52,681 nucleotides of DNA from an uncultured Muribaculaceae bacterium (GCA_910579105.1 CAJTRT010000014.1:1-52681); one strand, 5' to 3'. Positions 8,435 to 18,243 are shown, counted from the first letter of the stretch. Numbers and translations are program-made. The notes: a model not told the origin generated them from the letters alone.

Positions 8435-8546
8435 GTACCATATATAACACCGTGGGGATACCGATGGTTTCCCGCAGGCTGGCGTGCGGTGTGGCGTTTG
8501 ATAACTGTAAATTGCGTCGGGTGCGGTATTTTCGGAGTATTTTCCG

Positions 8547-8554
8547 TAATTTCG
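8547..8554 (+). promoter_or_regulatory. Candidate -7 element for pyrK
   Basis: TAATTTCG differs from TAnnTTTG at one base and lies 22 bases before the pyrK ATG, a suitable distance. A similar TATTTTCG lies at 8527-8534. The same pair of words occurs upstream of the gene at 11799. Confidence 0.35.
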
Positions 8555-8576
8555 CGTAAAAGAACCCTGAACGATT

Positions 8577-9347
8577 ATGAAGAAAGCCCTTTGCGACCTC
8601 GCGGTTGCCGAAAACCGGCAGCTTGGTCCCCGTTTCAGCCTGCTGACTCTCCGCGGCGTCATTCCCGGCGAAATCCTCCCCGGGCAGTTCGCCCAGGTAA
8701 GGGTCGATGCCAGCAAGCCGACCTTTCTGCGGCGCCCTATCTCCATATGCGATGCCGACCCGGAGGCCGGAACGCTGCGACTGCTTGTGCGCCGTGCCGG
8801 AGCCGGAACTGAGGCGCTATGCCAGGCGCGCGAAGGCGACACGTTGAATCTTCTGCTCCCACTGGGACGTTCTTTCTCGGCGCCGGCCTGCAAGGATGCC
8901 CGGATTCTCCTTGTCGGAGGCGGGGTAGGGGTTGCCCCCATGCTGTTCTACGGAAAATGGCTGAGAGCCAACGGCTATCGGCCCGAGTTTCTGACCGGAG
9001 CGCGTTCCGAGGCAGAGCTGCTGCTGCGCGGCGAGTTCGAGGCGCTGGGGATGGTGCACGTCTCCACCGACGACGGCTCCGCGGGGCACCGCGGGCTGGT
9101 GACGCTCAACCCGGCGCTTGACTCCCGCTGGGACCTTATAGCCTGCTGCGGCCCCAAGCCTATGATGGTAGGGGTGGCGGCGAAAGCCCGCGAGAGCGGT
9201 TCGCGTTGCGAGGTGTCGCTTGAAAACATGATGGCCTGCGGCCTGGGCGCGTGCCTGTGCTGTGTAGAGAAGACCGTCCGGGGGAATGTCTGCGTGTGCG
9301 CCGAAGGCCCCGTGTTCGATATTGAGGAACTCACTTGGTTTGACTGA
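8577..9347 (+). CDS. pyrK: Dihydroorotate dehydrogenase electron-transfer subunit
   Basis: The 256-residue PyrK partner of class 1B PyrD carries FAD and a [2Fe-2S] cluster and passes electrons from dihydroorotate oxidation to NAD+ in pyrimidine synthesis. An FAD-binding barrel covers about residues 1-100, with the RRPISI motif near 50. A nucleotide-binding domain follows, with VGGGVGVAPM near 115. The C-terminal cysteine cluster MMACGLGACLCC plus a later Cys (VCVCAEGP) supplies the iron-sulphur ligands. The gene is 16 bases upstream of pyrD, so both are one operon. Confidence 0.95.
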   Translation: MKKALCDLAVAENRQLGPRFSLLTLRGVIPGEILPGQFAQVRVDASKPTFLRRPISICDADPEAGTLRLLVRRAGAGTEALCQAREGDTLNLLLPLGRSFSAPACKDARILLVGGGVGVAPMLFYGKWLRANGYRPEFLTGARSEAELLLRGEFEALGMVHVSTDDGSAGHRGLVTLNPALDSRWDLIACCGPKPMMVGVAAKARESGSRCEVSLENMMACGLGACLCCVEKTVRGNVCVCAEGPVFDIEELTWFD

Positions 9348-9363
9348 TTTTGCTTGACTGACA

Positions 9364-10296
9364 ATGGAAAAGAATACCGCTGCCGCCCCCGCGCTGGGCG
9401 TTGAGATCGGATCGATGAAAATGGCAAACCCGGTGATGACCGCCTCCGGGACGTTCGGCTACGGCGAGGAGTTCGCCGACCTGCTCGACATATCGTCGCT
9501 CGGAGCCTACATCGTCAAGGGAACCACGCTCAATCCCCGCCAGGGCAACGACTATCCCCGCATGGCCGAGACCCCTTCCGGGATGCTCAACGCCGTCGGG
9601 CTCCAGAACAAGGGTGTCGATTACTTCGCCTCCGAGATTTACCCCCGCATACGTCGCCAGGGTTCCAACCTTGTGGTGAATATTTCCGGCAACACGCCCG
9701 AGGAATACGCCGAGGCGGCACGCCGCCTGGCCGCGCTCGACGATGTGGCCGCCCTGGAAGTGAATATTTCCTGCCCTAACGTCAAGCAGGGGGGGCTGGC
9801 TTTCGGCACCACTACCGAGGGCGCCGGATCTGTAACCCGCGCCGTGCGCGCCGCGTGGCCCCGCACGCTCATAGTGAAGCTCTCGCCCAACGTCACAGAT
9901 ATAACGGAGATAGCCCGCGCCGCTGAGGCCGAGGGAGCCGATTCTGTGTCGCTGATTAACACGTTCATGGGTATGGCCGTCGATGTGGAGCGCCGCCGCC
10001 CGTGCCTGTCAACCGTCACCGGCGGCCTGTCGGGCCCGGCGGTGCGCCCGGTAGCGGTGCGTATGGTCTGGCAGACTGCTAAGGCGGTGAAAATTCCTGT
10101 CATAGGCCTTGGGGGCATAGCATCGGGCCGCGACGCGATGGAGTTCATCCTCGCCGGGGCCACAGCCGTGCAGGTAGGCACCGCCAATTTCCTCAATCCC
10201 GCGGTATGCTCCGAGGTGATAGCCTATATCGCCGACTACTGCCAGCGCCACGGGGTCGCGTCCGTGTCTGAGCTGGTGGGCGCTTTGGAAGTGTGA
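9364..10296 (+). CDS. pyrD: Dihydroorotate dehydrogenase, class 1B catalytic subunit
   Basis: A 310-residue FMN-binding TIM barrel that oxidises dihydroorotate to orotate in the cytoplasm. Visible family motifs are NPVMTASGTFGYG near residue 20, the substrate loop NAVGLQNKGVD, NVSCPNVKQGG-like sequence (NISCPNVKQGG) with the catalytic cysteine typical of class 1 enzymes, KLSPNVTDI, and the FMN-phosphate motif GLGGIASGRDAMEF. Length is typical. Together with pyrK it forms the NAD-dependent heterotetramer. The convergent esterase gene ends 32 bases downstream. Confidence 0.96.
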   Translation: MEKNTAAAPALGVEIGSMKMANPVMTASGTFGYGEEFADLLDISSLGAYIVKGTTLNPRQGNDYPRMAETPSGMLNAVGLQNKGVDYFASEIYPRIRRQGSNLVVNISGNTPEEYAEAARRLAALDDVAALEVNISCPNVKQGGLAFGTTTEGAGSVTRAVRAAWPRTLIVKLSPNVTDITEIARAAEAEGADSVSLINTFMGMAVDVERRRPCLSTVTGGLSGPAVRPVAVRMVWQTAKAVKIPVIGLGGIASGRDAMEFILAGATAVQVGTANFLNPAVCSEVIAYIADYCQRHGVASVSELVGALEV

Positions 10297-10328
10297 GCGG
10301 GTGTCCTTTCTTTATTTTCTAAATTTCC

Positions 10329-11666
10329 TTACTTGCCGGCGAATCGGGCTTTCAGCCAGTCGTGCGCGGCGCGCTCGGTAGTGTCTGATGTCCAGTGTTC
10401 GTTTACAGGGGTAAGCAGCGCCTCCTTCGGAGCGGTGATAACGTTGTACACCGCGTAGCTCGTGGTTGGGGCGCAGGTGTTGTCGTTGTAGCCCCAGGTC
10501 ATGAACACGGGGCATTTCAATCGGCGGGCGAAGTTGACCACGTCATAATAAGCCATGGTAGACAGCTTTTCAGGGGTGTCCGAGCCGGGGATACGCGAGA
10601 AGTGGGGATAGCCGTCGGCTCTTCCGGCTTTGAAAGCCGCCATATCGCTCAGAGCGGGATGGAAAGCCGCCACTGCGGTCACGCGCGGGTCGAGCGCCGC
10701 GGTGACAATCGCCAGCGCCCCTCCTTGCGAGCCTCCCTGCACACCTATGTCGCGGCCGTTCCACTGCGGCAGGGTGGTCAGGAAGTCAATCGCGCGGACG
10801 CACGCCAGGTACACGCGCCTCATATAGTAGTTGTCGCGGTTGTCAAGGCCGTTGCACAGATAGCCGTTCTCCTTGCCGGAGAAGGCTTTGGCGATTTCAA
10901 GGAACTGCTCCTCCGTCATCTCGGGGTTGAGGCCGTGGATTTCCATCTCGAAGCGGATGCAGCCGTTTTCGGCGTAATACTTGTGGAGCATCGGGTTCTT
11001 GATGGTCTTTATTCCGGCACCCGGAGGGCACATCACTATGGGGCAGCTCCCGGGCTTGGCGTCTTTCGGCATCGTCAGATATCCGTAGACGGCCTGCCCC
11101 TGGCGGTTGACTGTCAGCTTTACCAGGAAGGCGTCGATTTTGTCGGTAGAGTATCGCGGAGCTGGGGTGATGGTGTATTTCAGCGGGGTTTTGGCCAGTT
11201 CGTCGAGGTTTTTACGCCAGAACTCGTCGAAGTCGGAGGGCATCCGCGTGTATGGCTCGATTTTCTCCGGCGAGAAACCGACCTTTACATGGTGGCGGTA
11301 GGTCGCTCCGTCGATCTTGACCGTCAGGCGCAGGTCGCGGAATCCGGGCTTCTTCACTGGCCTGAGGCGCAGTTTCGCCTGGCCGTCTTTCAGAGCCAGA
11401 GTTCCTTTCTCATCAGCGGCCATAAGGTCGTCGGCTGCCTCCCAGACCACTTCCACCCCGTCCTGCGGTATGCCGTAGCGGTACAGCCTGATGTCGATTT
11501 CGGGAGCTTCCCCCGTCTTGTAGAGCCAGTCGGCGTGGTCGGGCTGCGCGATCCAAAGCGCGTCCGTGCGGTAAGGATAGTTTTCGGCGCCCGCTACAAA
11601 TGATATGACGGATAAAGCGAATGTTATAACGGAGAGAAGAAAATGGAGCAGGATTCTTCGTATCAT
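10329..11666 (-). CDS. Acetyl-xylan esterase-like hydrolase (CE7 / AXE1 family)
   Basis: A 445-residue exported alpha/beta hydrolase likely to remove acetyl groups from sugars or small esters. The ATG at 11666 gives a signal peptide (IRRILLHFLL, cleavage near FVAGA); the longer frame upstream is leader. Residues about 20-125 form an extra N-terminal beta domain often seen in Bacteroidetes CE7 proteins, and 130-445 form the AXE1 domain. The triad is Ser313 in GGSQGG, Asp395 in GYNDNTCAP and His424 in NEHW. The CE7 hallmark pair of S-nucleophile elbow and HE-like end is therefore present in slightly altered form (EHW). It is divergent from the PUL regulator and might serve the same locus, but this is only inferred from position. 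Confidence 0.88.
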   Translation of the reverse strand: MIRRILLHFLLSVITFALSVISFVAGAENYPYRTDALWIAQPDHADWLYKTGEAPEIDIRLYRYGIPQDGVEVVWEAADDLMAADEKGTLALKDGQAKLRLRPVKKPGFRDLRLTVKIDGATYRHHVKVGFSPEKIEPYTRMPSDFDEFWRKNLDELAKTPLKYTITPAPRYSTDKIDAFLVKLTVNRQGQAVYGYLTMPKDAKPGSCPIVMCPPGAGIKTIKNPMLHKYYAENGCIRFEMEIHGLNPEMTEEQFLEIAKAFSGKENGYLCNGLDNRDNYYMRRVYLACVRAIDFLTTLPQWNGRDIGVQGGSQGGALAIVTAALDPRVTAVAAFHPALSDMAAFKAGRADGYPHFSRIPGSDTPEKLSTMAYYDVVNFARRLKCPVFMTWGYNDNTCAPTTSYAVYNVITAPKEALLTPVNEHWTSDTTERAAHDWLKARFAGK

Positions 11667-11768
11667 GGATTTAAGGATGGTATATGTTGGTGTTGGCTGT
11701 CGATGCGCGAAGTTACGAACTTGACGATAACGCCGCAACATTTTTTTTCAACTTTCGGGGTATTTCGC

Positions 11769-11776
11769 TATTTTCG
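11769..11776 (+). promoter_or_regulatory. Candidate -7 element for the DUF6377 regulator
   Basis: TATTTTCG, one mismatch from TAnnTTTG, lies 22 bases before the start codon at 11799, the same distance as the TAATTTCG before pyrK. No clear -33 element is present. Confidence 0.35.
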
Positions 11777-11798
11777 CGTAATTTCCGACCAGATACTT

Positions 11799-13463
11799 AT
11801 GCGATATTTCAGAATTCTATTGGTGGTGTTTGCCCTGATGCCGGTTATGGCTGCCGGTGCGGAGGTGACGGACAGCCTTATGACCGTCCTGCGGCAGACT
11901 ATTGCCAACCGCGGGGCATACAGCGCCCATAAGGAGGACCGCCTCGTCAGGCTGCGTAAGGAAATCAGCTCTGATGCCGACGATATAAGGCGCTTCCACG
12001 CCCTCGACGCGTTGCTTAACGAGTACCAGGCATATAACACCGACTCGGCCTTCGCGGTGTGCGAGCGCCGCGAGCGGCTGGCCAGGCGCATAGGCGATCC
12101 ATATCTCATAAGGAATGCGGCGCTGAATACCGCCAACGTGCTGGCATCCACGGGTATGTACAAGGAGGCGTTCGATATTATGGACACCATCCCTTCGTAC
12201 AGCATACCGGAATATATGCGTCCGTTCCGTTACCACATACTTCGGACCGTCTACGGGCTGATGGATGATTACGCCGTCAGGCGCGAGGACCACGAGCGAT
12301 ACGGGGCGCTTACCCGCCAGTACCTCGACTCGCTTATGGCCGTCAACGCGCCGGGAACCCTGGGCTATGTCATGGCGCAGGCAACGCGCGACAACGCCGA
12401 CGGCAGGAGCGGGGCGGCCGTGAGGGCGGTGCGGGACTATCTGGCGGATAACGAGACTACCGCCCATGAGAAAGCGATCTGCGCCTTCACCCTTTCCGAG
12501 TCGTTCGAGAGGCTTGGTGACCGCTCGAGCCAGAAGGAGCAGCTTCTGCGGGCGGCCATCGCCGACTTGCAGTCGGCCGTGCGCGAATACGCCTCCCTGC
12601 GCAAGCTCGCGGTGCTCCTTTATGAGGACGGCGAGGTTGAGCTGGCCTACGAGCTGCTCCGCATAACTCTTGAAGACGCCGACAAGTGCAACGCGCGCCT
12701 AAGGGTGGTGGAGGCCAACAGCATCTTCCCTATTGTCAACGGTATGTATATCGACACCATACGCGAGCAGCGTTCGCGGCTGAAAGCCGCCGTCTATCTG
12801 ATAAGCCTGTTGGCCGTCGGGTTGCTGTTTGCCGTGTTCTACGTCATGCGGCAGATGAGGCGCACCGCCGCGGCCCGCAAGGAGGCAGAGTTGTCGGGGA
12901 ACCGTCTGAAACAGCTAAACGCCGAGCTGAACGCCTCCAACGCGGAACTCTACGAGGCTAACCGCACTATTGCGGAAAACTCCTGTATCAAGGAGGAATA
13001 CATCGCCCGGTATATGGACCAGTGCTCGCTATATATCGAGAAAATCGACTCTTACCGCAAGCAGCTCGGGAAGCTGATAGCGGCCGGAAAGATCGAGCAG
13101 CTTGGCAACACGATCAGGTCGACCGCCTTCCTCGATGAGGAGCTGAAAAACTTCTATGCCGATTTCGACAACACTTTCCTGAGCCTCTTCCCTACTTTCG
13201 TTAACGACTTCAACGCCCTGCTACGCCCGGATGAGGCGATAGTCCCCAAAAAGGCCGGACAGCTCACGACCGAGCTGCGCATATTCGCCCTGATCCGTCT
13301 CGGCATCAGCGACAGCGTGAAGATAGCGCAGTTCCTGCGCTACTCCGTGACCACCATCTACAACTATCGCACCAAGGCCCGGAACAAGGCCGCCGGCGAC
13401 CGCGACAAGCTCGAGGAGGAGGTCATGAAAATCGGGCGCGAGACCGGGCCGGCACCTCGCTGA
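11799..13463 (+). CDS. DUF6377-type membrane-anchored transcriptional regulator
   Basis: A 554-residue protein of the kind that flanks SusC/SusD loci in Bacteroidales. A signal peptide (to about residue 22) precedes a periplasmic alpha-helical TPR-like region (about 25-325). One membrane span follows (about 331-350), then a cytoplasmic coiled coil (355-400) and a C-terminal LuxR-like helix-turn-helix (about 498-532; IRLGISDSVKIAQFL, then SVTTIYNYRTKARNK). By analogy with SusR-type proteins it would sense a sugar in the periplasm and activate the downstream PUL. The ATG at 11799 is preferred over the extended frame because the signal peptide begins there. A -7-like TATTTTCG lies at 11769-11776. 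Confidence 0.88.
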   Translation: MRYFRILLVVFALMPVMAAGAEVTDSLMTVLRQTIANRGAYSAHKEDRLVRLRKEISSDADDIRRFHALDALLNEYQAYNTDSAFAVCERRERLARRIGDPYLIRNAALNTANVLASTGMYKEAFDIMDTIPSYSIPEYMRPFRYHILRTVYGLMDDYAVRREDHERYGALTRQYLDSLMAVNAPGTLGYVMAQATRDNADGRSGAAVRAVRDYLADNETTAHEKAICAFTLSESFERLGDRSSQKEQLLRAAIADLQSAVREYASLRKLAVLLYEDGEVELAYELLRITLEDADKCNARLRVVEANSIFPIVNGMYIDTIREQRSRLKAAVYLISLLAVGLLFAVFYVMRQMRRTAAARKEAELSGNRLKQLNAELNASNAELYEANRTIAENSCIKEEYIARYMDQCSLYIEKIDSYRKQLGKLIAAGKIEQLGNTIRSTAFLDEELKNFYADFDNTFLSLFPTFVNDFNALLRPDEAIVPKKAGQLTTELRIFALIRLGISDSVKIAQFLRYSVTTIYNYRTKARNKAAGDRDKLEEEVMKIGRETGPAPR

Positions 13464-13499
13464 AAGCCGGCTCGCGACATATCGAGCAACTACTTATTT

Positions 13500-13525
13500 A
13501 AGGCCGTTCAGCAATGGGCGGCCTT
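13500..13525 (+). terminator. Weak hairpin after the regulator gene
   Basis: AAGGCCG (13500-13506) and CGGCCTT (13519-13525) form a 7-bp stem with a 12-base loop, followed by TTTG. It probably separates the regulator transcript from the PUL operon. The rest of 13464-13688 holds the promoter of the PUL and no gene. Confidence 0.45.
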
Positions 13526-13609
13526 TGATTGTCAGCGTTTTACGCTTTGATGGCAAGCCGACTGCGCTACATTTTTATTCCACGTCGGATTTCGTGCTAA
13601 TAAATAGAG

Positions 13610-13617
13610 TATTTTTG
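13610..13617 (+). promoter_or_regulatory. -7 element of the PUL promoter
   Basis: TATTTTTG is an exact TAnnTTTG match 72 bases upstream of the susC start, giving a leader of roughly 65 bases. A poor -33 (TTTC near 13590) fits a promoter that needs an activator, such as the DUF6377 protein. Confidence 0.5.
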
Positions 13618-13688
13618 TGTCTGTTAAACAGAATGATTGCTCTCATCTCTGTGGCAAGCCGAAAAAACATTAACCTAAAATCTATATC

Positions 13689-16600
13689 ATGAAACATCTC
13701 AAAGCCAAGGGACGCCGGTTCCTGTTTTTGCTTTTGATGCTCTGGTCGCTGGCCCCGCTCGCCGCGGCGCGACAGACTATCTCCGTTTCAGGAACCGTCA
13801 CTGACGAGGCGGGTGAACCGATTATCGGCGCGAGTGTGGTGGCCACCGATACCGGTGCCGGCACCGCTACCGACCTCGACGGAAACTACTCGATACAGGC
13901 CGATCCTCTCTCCTCGATCCGCTTCTCATATATAGGGTATGACAGCAAGACTGTCGCCGTCGAGGGCCGGAACACCATCAATGTCATCCTTACCCAGAAC
14001 TCGGCCCTGCTCGACGAGGTAGTGGTCATCGGCTACGGCACGCTCAAAAAGAGCGACCTGACGGGTGCTGTCGGCTCCCTCGGAGCGAAAGATATAAAGG
14101 AAGTGCCGGTCAATAACGTCGGGCAGGCCATACAGGGCAAGATCGCCGGCGTGAACATCGTCGGAGGCGCCAAGCCGGGCGACAACGTGAGCATCAAGGT
14201 GCGCGGCCTCGGGTCCATTATGAACAGCGACCCGCTGGTGGTGATCGACGGTGTGCCCACCGACCTCGGCCTCAACAGCATAAATCCGCAGGACATCGAG
14301 CGCCTCGACGTGCTGAAAGACGCTTCGGCCACCGCGATCTACGGCTCGCGCGGCGCCAACGGCGTTGTCATGATCACAACCCGCAAGGGCGTGACAGGAA
14401 CCTCGCGCCTCTCTGTCTCGGTCAATGCCGCCTTCTCCAAGGTTTCCAAAAAGATGAAGCTGCTCGACGCCGCCGGTTACGCCGCGCTGAGCAACAGCAT
14501 GCTTTCCGAGGCCGGCCACAACACGAACCCCGACTGGGCCGACCCCTCGGCGCTCACCCGCTCGACAAACTGGGTTGACGAGCTGTTGCAGACCGGCGTG
14601 ATGCAGAACTACAACGTCAGCTATTCGGGCGGCAACGACAAGGCACACTACTATTTCTCAGCCGGCTTCCTCGACCAGACGGGCGTGGTGGAGAACGTAA
14701 GCTACCGCCGTTTCACAATCCAGAGCAACAACGACGTCAAGCTCAAGAAATGGCTCAAATTATCCAACAACCTGCTGTTCAGCGCCGACATAAAGAAATC
14801 AGGCTCATACAGTATGTGGGACGCCATGCAGGCGCTCCCGACCTTCCCTGTCAAGGACGAGGACGGCAAGTGGAGCGGTCCGTCGGGCAATTCCGAATGG
14901 TATGGCAGCGTGCGCAACCCTGTGGGCGTTAACAAGATGAACCGTTCGCGCACCGACGGCTACAACCTCTTGGCCAATATAGCCGCCGACATCACCTTCA
15001 CCGACTGGCTCCAATTCAGGTCGCTCTTCGGCTACGATGCCAAGTTCTTCTTCGACGAGGCGTTCACTCCCAAGTACGACTGGAAGCCCACGCCCGTGGA
15101 GGAGAGCACCCAATACCAGTCATCGAACCGCAACTTCACCTATCTCTGGGACAACTATTTCACCTTCGACTACACGTTCGCCAAGAAGCATTCACTTAAC
15201 GTGATGGCCGGTATGTCGGCCCAGTGGAACCACGCCTACTGGATGAACGGCCAGATGAACGGCTTCCTCTTCGACAACGTGCACCAGCTTGAGAACGGCG
15301 AGAAAATCAACTCGCTTGGAGGCTCGCAGAGCGAATGGGCGCTTCTTTCCTATATGGCCCGCGCCAACTATTCATTCGACGACCGCTACCTGCTGACGGC
15401 CACCATCCGCCGCGACGGTTCGAGCCGCTTCGGCCCGAAGCACCGCTGGGGCACGTTCCCGTCGGTTTCCGCCGCCTGGCGCATCTCCTCCGAGAGCTTC
15501 TTCCCCGAGGACAAGGCCGTAAACGACCTCAAGCTCCGCCTCGGCTACGGCAAGACCGGTAGCCAGGCATCCGTTGGCAACTACGACCATATCCAGACCC
15601 TCGTGACGCTTCTGTACCCCTTCGGAACAACCCTCGAAAACGCCGAGCAGTCGGCCCTCTACTCGCAGGTGCTCGCCAACTCGGCGATCCACTGGGAGGA
15701 AATCGAACAGTTCAACGCCGGGGTTGACATCTCGCTGTTCAAGTCGCGCCTGAACATCAGCCTTGACGGCTATATAAAGAACACCAACGCTATGCTCGTG
15801 AAGGCCGCCTTCCCGATCACTACCGGTTTCGAGGACACCTTCGACACATACACCAATGCCGGAAAGGTGCGCAACATCGGCTGGGAGCTCCAGGCCAACT
15901 CGGTTAACTTCCAGGGCGATTTCGGATGGGAGACGAACCTCGTGGTAACCTACAACAAGAACAAAATCAAGGACCTCAACAGCGACACCCCCCTGTGGCG
16001 CAACCAGTTCGGCGGCGCTTACGCCACAATGCTCGCCGAGGACTACCCGATTAACGTGTTCTACGGCTACGTTACCGACGGCATATTCCAGAACGCCGCC
16101 GAGGTGAAGGCCCATGCCGTGCAGCCGGGCGCCGAACCGGGCGACATACGTTTCCGCGACCTCAACAACGACGGTGTGATCAACGACGACGACCGCACTG
16201 TGATCGGCAATCCCAACCCGACCTGGCTCTTCTCGATGAACAACCGTTTTACCTACAAGGGTTTCGAGCTTTCGGTATTCTTGCAGGGTGTTGCCGGAAA
16301 CAAAATCTACAACCGCACGAGGTCGGTTATGGAAAGTATGTCGGCCGCCTACAACCAGTTCGCGACCACGGCTGACCGCTGGAACGGCGAGGGCACTTCC
16401 AACAGTATGCCCCGAGCCGTATGGGCTGACCCCAACGGCAACAACCGCATAAGCGACCGCTGGGTGGAGAACGGCTCTTACCTGCGCCTGAAGAACATAA
16501 CACTGGCCTACAACTTCCCCGAAAAATGGCTCCGCCGCATACGCTGCGAGCAGGCCAGGATATTGTTCTCAGTCGAGAATGTGGCCACGATCACAGGCTA

Positions 16601-16697
16601 CAAGGGTCTCGATCCGGAGGTCGGCATCGACGGCATCGACTATTCCAGCTTCCCCCCGTCGCGGACATTCAATGTAGGTCTCTCCTTCAATTTCTAA
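13689..16697 (+). CDS. susC: SusC-like TonB-dependent outer-membrane transporter
   Basis: A 1,002-residue outer-membrane importer for oligosaccharides. The order is signal peptide (1-28), a carboxypeptidase-regulatory-like beta sandwich (about 31-110, GTVTDEAGEPIIGASV), the TonB box DEVVVIGYGT, a plug domain (about 118-235, with IYGSRGANGVVMITT) and a C-terminal 22-strand barrel ending in the aromatic FNVGLSFNF. This is the SusC/RagA layout. It is the first gene of the PUL operon, followed 22 bases later by its SusD partner, which would act as a lid. The glucan-specific enzymes downstream suggest isomalto-oligosaccharides as cargo. Confidence 0.95.
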   Translation: MKHLKAKGRRFLFLLLMLWSLAPLAAARQTISVSGTVTDEAGEPIIGASVVATDTGAGTATDLDGNYSIQADPLSSIRFSYIGYDSKTVAVEGRNTINVILTQNSALLDEVVVIGYGTLKKSDLTGAVGSLGAKDIKEVPVNNVGQAIQGKIAGVNIVGGAKPGDNVSIKVRGLGSIMNSDPLVVIDGVPTDLGLNSINPQDIERLDVLKDASATAIYGSRGANGVVMITTRKGVTGTSRLSVSVNAAFSKVSKKMKLLDAAGYAALSNSMLSEAGHNTNPDWADPSALTRSTNWVDELLQTGVMQNYNVSYSGGNDKAHYYFSAGFLDQTGVVENVSYRRFTIQSNNDVKLKKWLKLSNNLLFSADIKKSGSYSMWDAMQALPTFPVKDEDGKWSGPSGNSEWYGSVRNPVGVNKMNRSRTDGYNLLANIAADITFTDWLQFRSLFGYDAKFFFDEAFTPKYDWKPTPVEESTQYQSSNRNFTYLWDNYFTFDYTFAKKHSLNVMAGMSAQWNHAYWMNGQMNGFLFDNVHQLENGEKINSLGGSQSEWALLSYMARANYSFDDRYLLTATIRRDGSSRFGPKHRWGTFPSVSAAWRISSESFFPEDKAVNDLKLRLGYGKTGSQASVGNYDHIQTLVTLLYPFGTTLENAEQSALYSQVLANSAIHWEEIEQFNAGVDISLFKSRLNISLDGYIKNTNAMLVKAAFPITTGFEDTFDTYTNAGKVRNIGWELQANSVNFQGDFGWETNLVVTYNKNKIKDLNSDTPLWRNQFGGAYATMLAEDYPINVFYGYVTDGIFQNAAEVKAHAVQPGAEPGDIRFRDLNNDGVINDDDRTVIGNPNPTWLFSMNNRFTYKGFELSVFLQGVAGNKIYNRTRSVMESMSAAYNQFATTADRWNGEGTSNSMPRAVWADPNGNNRISDRWVENGSYLRLKNITLAYNFPEKWLRRIRCEQARILFSVENVATITGYKGLDPEVGIDGIDYSSFPPSRTFNVGLSFNF

Positions 16698-16719
16698 CCC
16701 TCCACACCGAACATCCATT

Positions 16720-18216
16720 ATGAAAAAGATCATATACGGGCTGGCGGCCTTAGCGGTAGCCGCGACCCTATCTTCCTGCCAGGATTTCCTCGACAAGTCA
16801 CCATACGACCGCGTCGACCCCGACACCGCGGTCACCGACCAGGTGGCTGTCGCCATGGCCAACGCCTGCTACATCCCCCTGCGCTCGTCGAACCTCTACA
16901 ACCAGCGCATATGGGGCCTCGACATAGTGGCCGGCAACTCCAACGTCGGAGCCGGAGGCGGCGACGACGGCATCGAGACCATACAGGCCGCCAACTTCAC
17001 GACCCTGAGCGACAACGCCATGGCGCTCTATATGTGGCGCTCGCCATGGATCGGCATCGCCCAGTGCAACAACCTGCTGAAAGCGCTGGAGACAGCCACC
17101 GACGTCAGCGACGCGATCCGCGACCGCTCCAAGGGTGAGGCGCTGTTTCTCCGCGCCCACTACTACTACCTGCTGGCGCGTCTGTTCGGCGGTGTGCCCC
17201 TTCGCACCGAGCCTTATGACCCCGACCAGTCAAGCGCGATAGCCCGCGCGTCGCTCGACAAGACCTATGAGCGGATTATCGACGACTGCAAGGACGCGAT
17301 CTCGCTCCTCCCCCCGAAATACGAGTATGACGACCATGAGAAGGGACGCGCCTGCCAGGAAGCCGCCATGTACATGCTGGCCGATGTGTATCTCACTCTC
17401 GCTCCCTCCAATCCGGCTCTCTACCAGGATGTGGTGGACCTCTGCGACGATATCACCGAACTGGGCTACGACCTGGCGAACTGCCCTTACGAGGCCAACT
17501 TCAACTGCCCGGTGCGCAACGGCGCGGAATCGATATTCGAGGTGCAGTATTCAGGCAGCACCGAGCAGGATTTCTGGGGCAACACCCCCTATGCGTCGTG
17601 GCTGTCTACCTTCATGGGTCCCCGCGGCTCGAACCTCGTGGCCGGGAGCTGGGGCTGGAACCAGCCCACGCAGGAGTTTATGGACGCCTACGAGGAGGGA
17701 GACCTCCGCAAGCCGGTGTCGGTGTTCTACGAGGGATGCCCCGACTGGGAGGGCACGCCTTACCGCAAGCAGTGGTCGAACACAGGCTATAACGTCCGCA
17801 AATTCCTTGTTTCTAAGGAAATATCACCCGAAACCAACACTTCGCCCGCCAACTTCGTCGTATACCGCTACGCGGGTGTTCTGCTGATGCAGGCCGAGGC
17901 GTTCAACGAGATGAACCTCACCACCGATGCCCGCGGGCCGCTTAACATCGTGCGCCGCCGCGCCGGACTCGACCCCGTGCCCTCGACCATCACAAGGGAC
18001 GCTATGCGCGAGGCCATTATCCACGAGCGCCGCATGGAGCTGAGTTTCGAGGGACACCGCTGGTTCGACCTCATCCGTATCGACCACGGCAACTACGCCG
18101 TCGACTTCCTGCACTCCATCGGCAAGACGAACGTGACACTCGACCGCCTGCTCTTCCCGATTCCCCAGACCGAGATGGACTCGAACCCTCTCATGACGCA
18201 GAATCCCGGATATTAA
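16720..18216 (+). CDS. susD: SusD-like surface glycan-binding lipoprotein
   Basis: A 498-residue lipoprotein with lipobox LSSC at Cys20, followed by QDFLDKSPYD, the usual SusD opening. The body is an alpha-helical TPR scaffold: GEALFLRAHYYYLLARLFGGVPL (about 140-165) is the conserved central motif, and YRYAGVLLMQAEAFNEM plus RRMELSFEGHRWFDLIR near the C-terminus are also typical. The last residues, NPLMTQNPGY, match the standard SusD ending. It would sit over the SusC barrel at the cell surface and deliver oligosaccharide to it. Specificity cannot be read from sequence. Confidence 0.95.
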   Translation: MKKIIYGLAALAVAATLSSCQDFLDKSPYDRVDPDTAVTDQVAVAMANACYIPLRSSNLYNQRIWGLDIVAGNSNVGAGGGDDGIETIQAANFTTLSDNAMALYMWRSPWIGIAQCNNLLKALETATDVSDAIRDRSKGEALFLRAHYYYLLARLFGGVPLRTEPYDPDQSSAIARASLDKTYERIIDDCKDAISLLPPKYEYDDHEKGRACQEAAMYMLADVYLTLAPSNPALYQDVVDLCDDITELGYDLANCPYEANFNCPVRNGAESIFEVQYSGSTEQDFWGNTPYASWLSTFMGPRGSNLVAGSWGWNQPTQEFMDAYEEGDLRKPVSVFYEGCPDWEGTPYRKQWSNTGYNVRKFLVSKEISPETNTSPANFVVYRYAGVLLMQAEAFNEMNLTTDARGPLNIVRRRAGLDPVPSTITRDAMREAIIHERRMELSFEGHRWFDLIRIDHGNYAVDFLHSIGKTNVTLDRLLFPIPQTEMDSNPLMTQNPGY

Positions 18217-18243
18217 TCAACGTAAACCCACAACTGAAATACC

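Noticed and set aside
8393..8941. N-terminal extension of the DUF4136 reading frame
   Set aside because: It overlaps pyrK on the other strand, has no similarity to DUF4136, and the lipoprotein signal starts at 8392.
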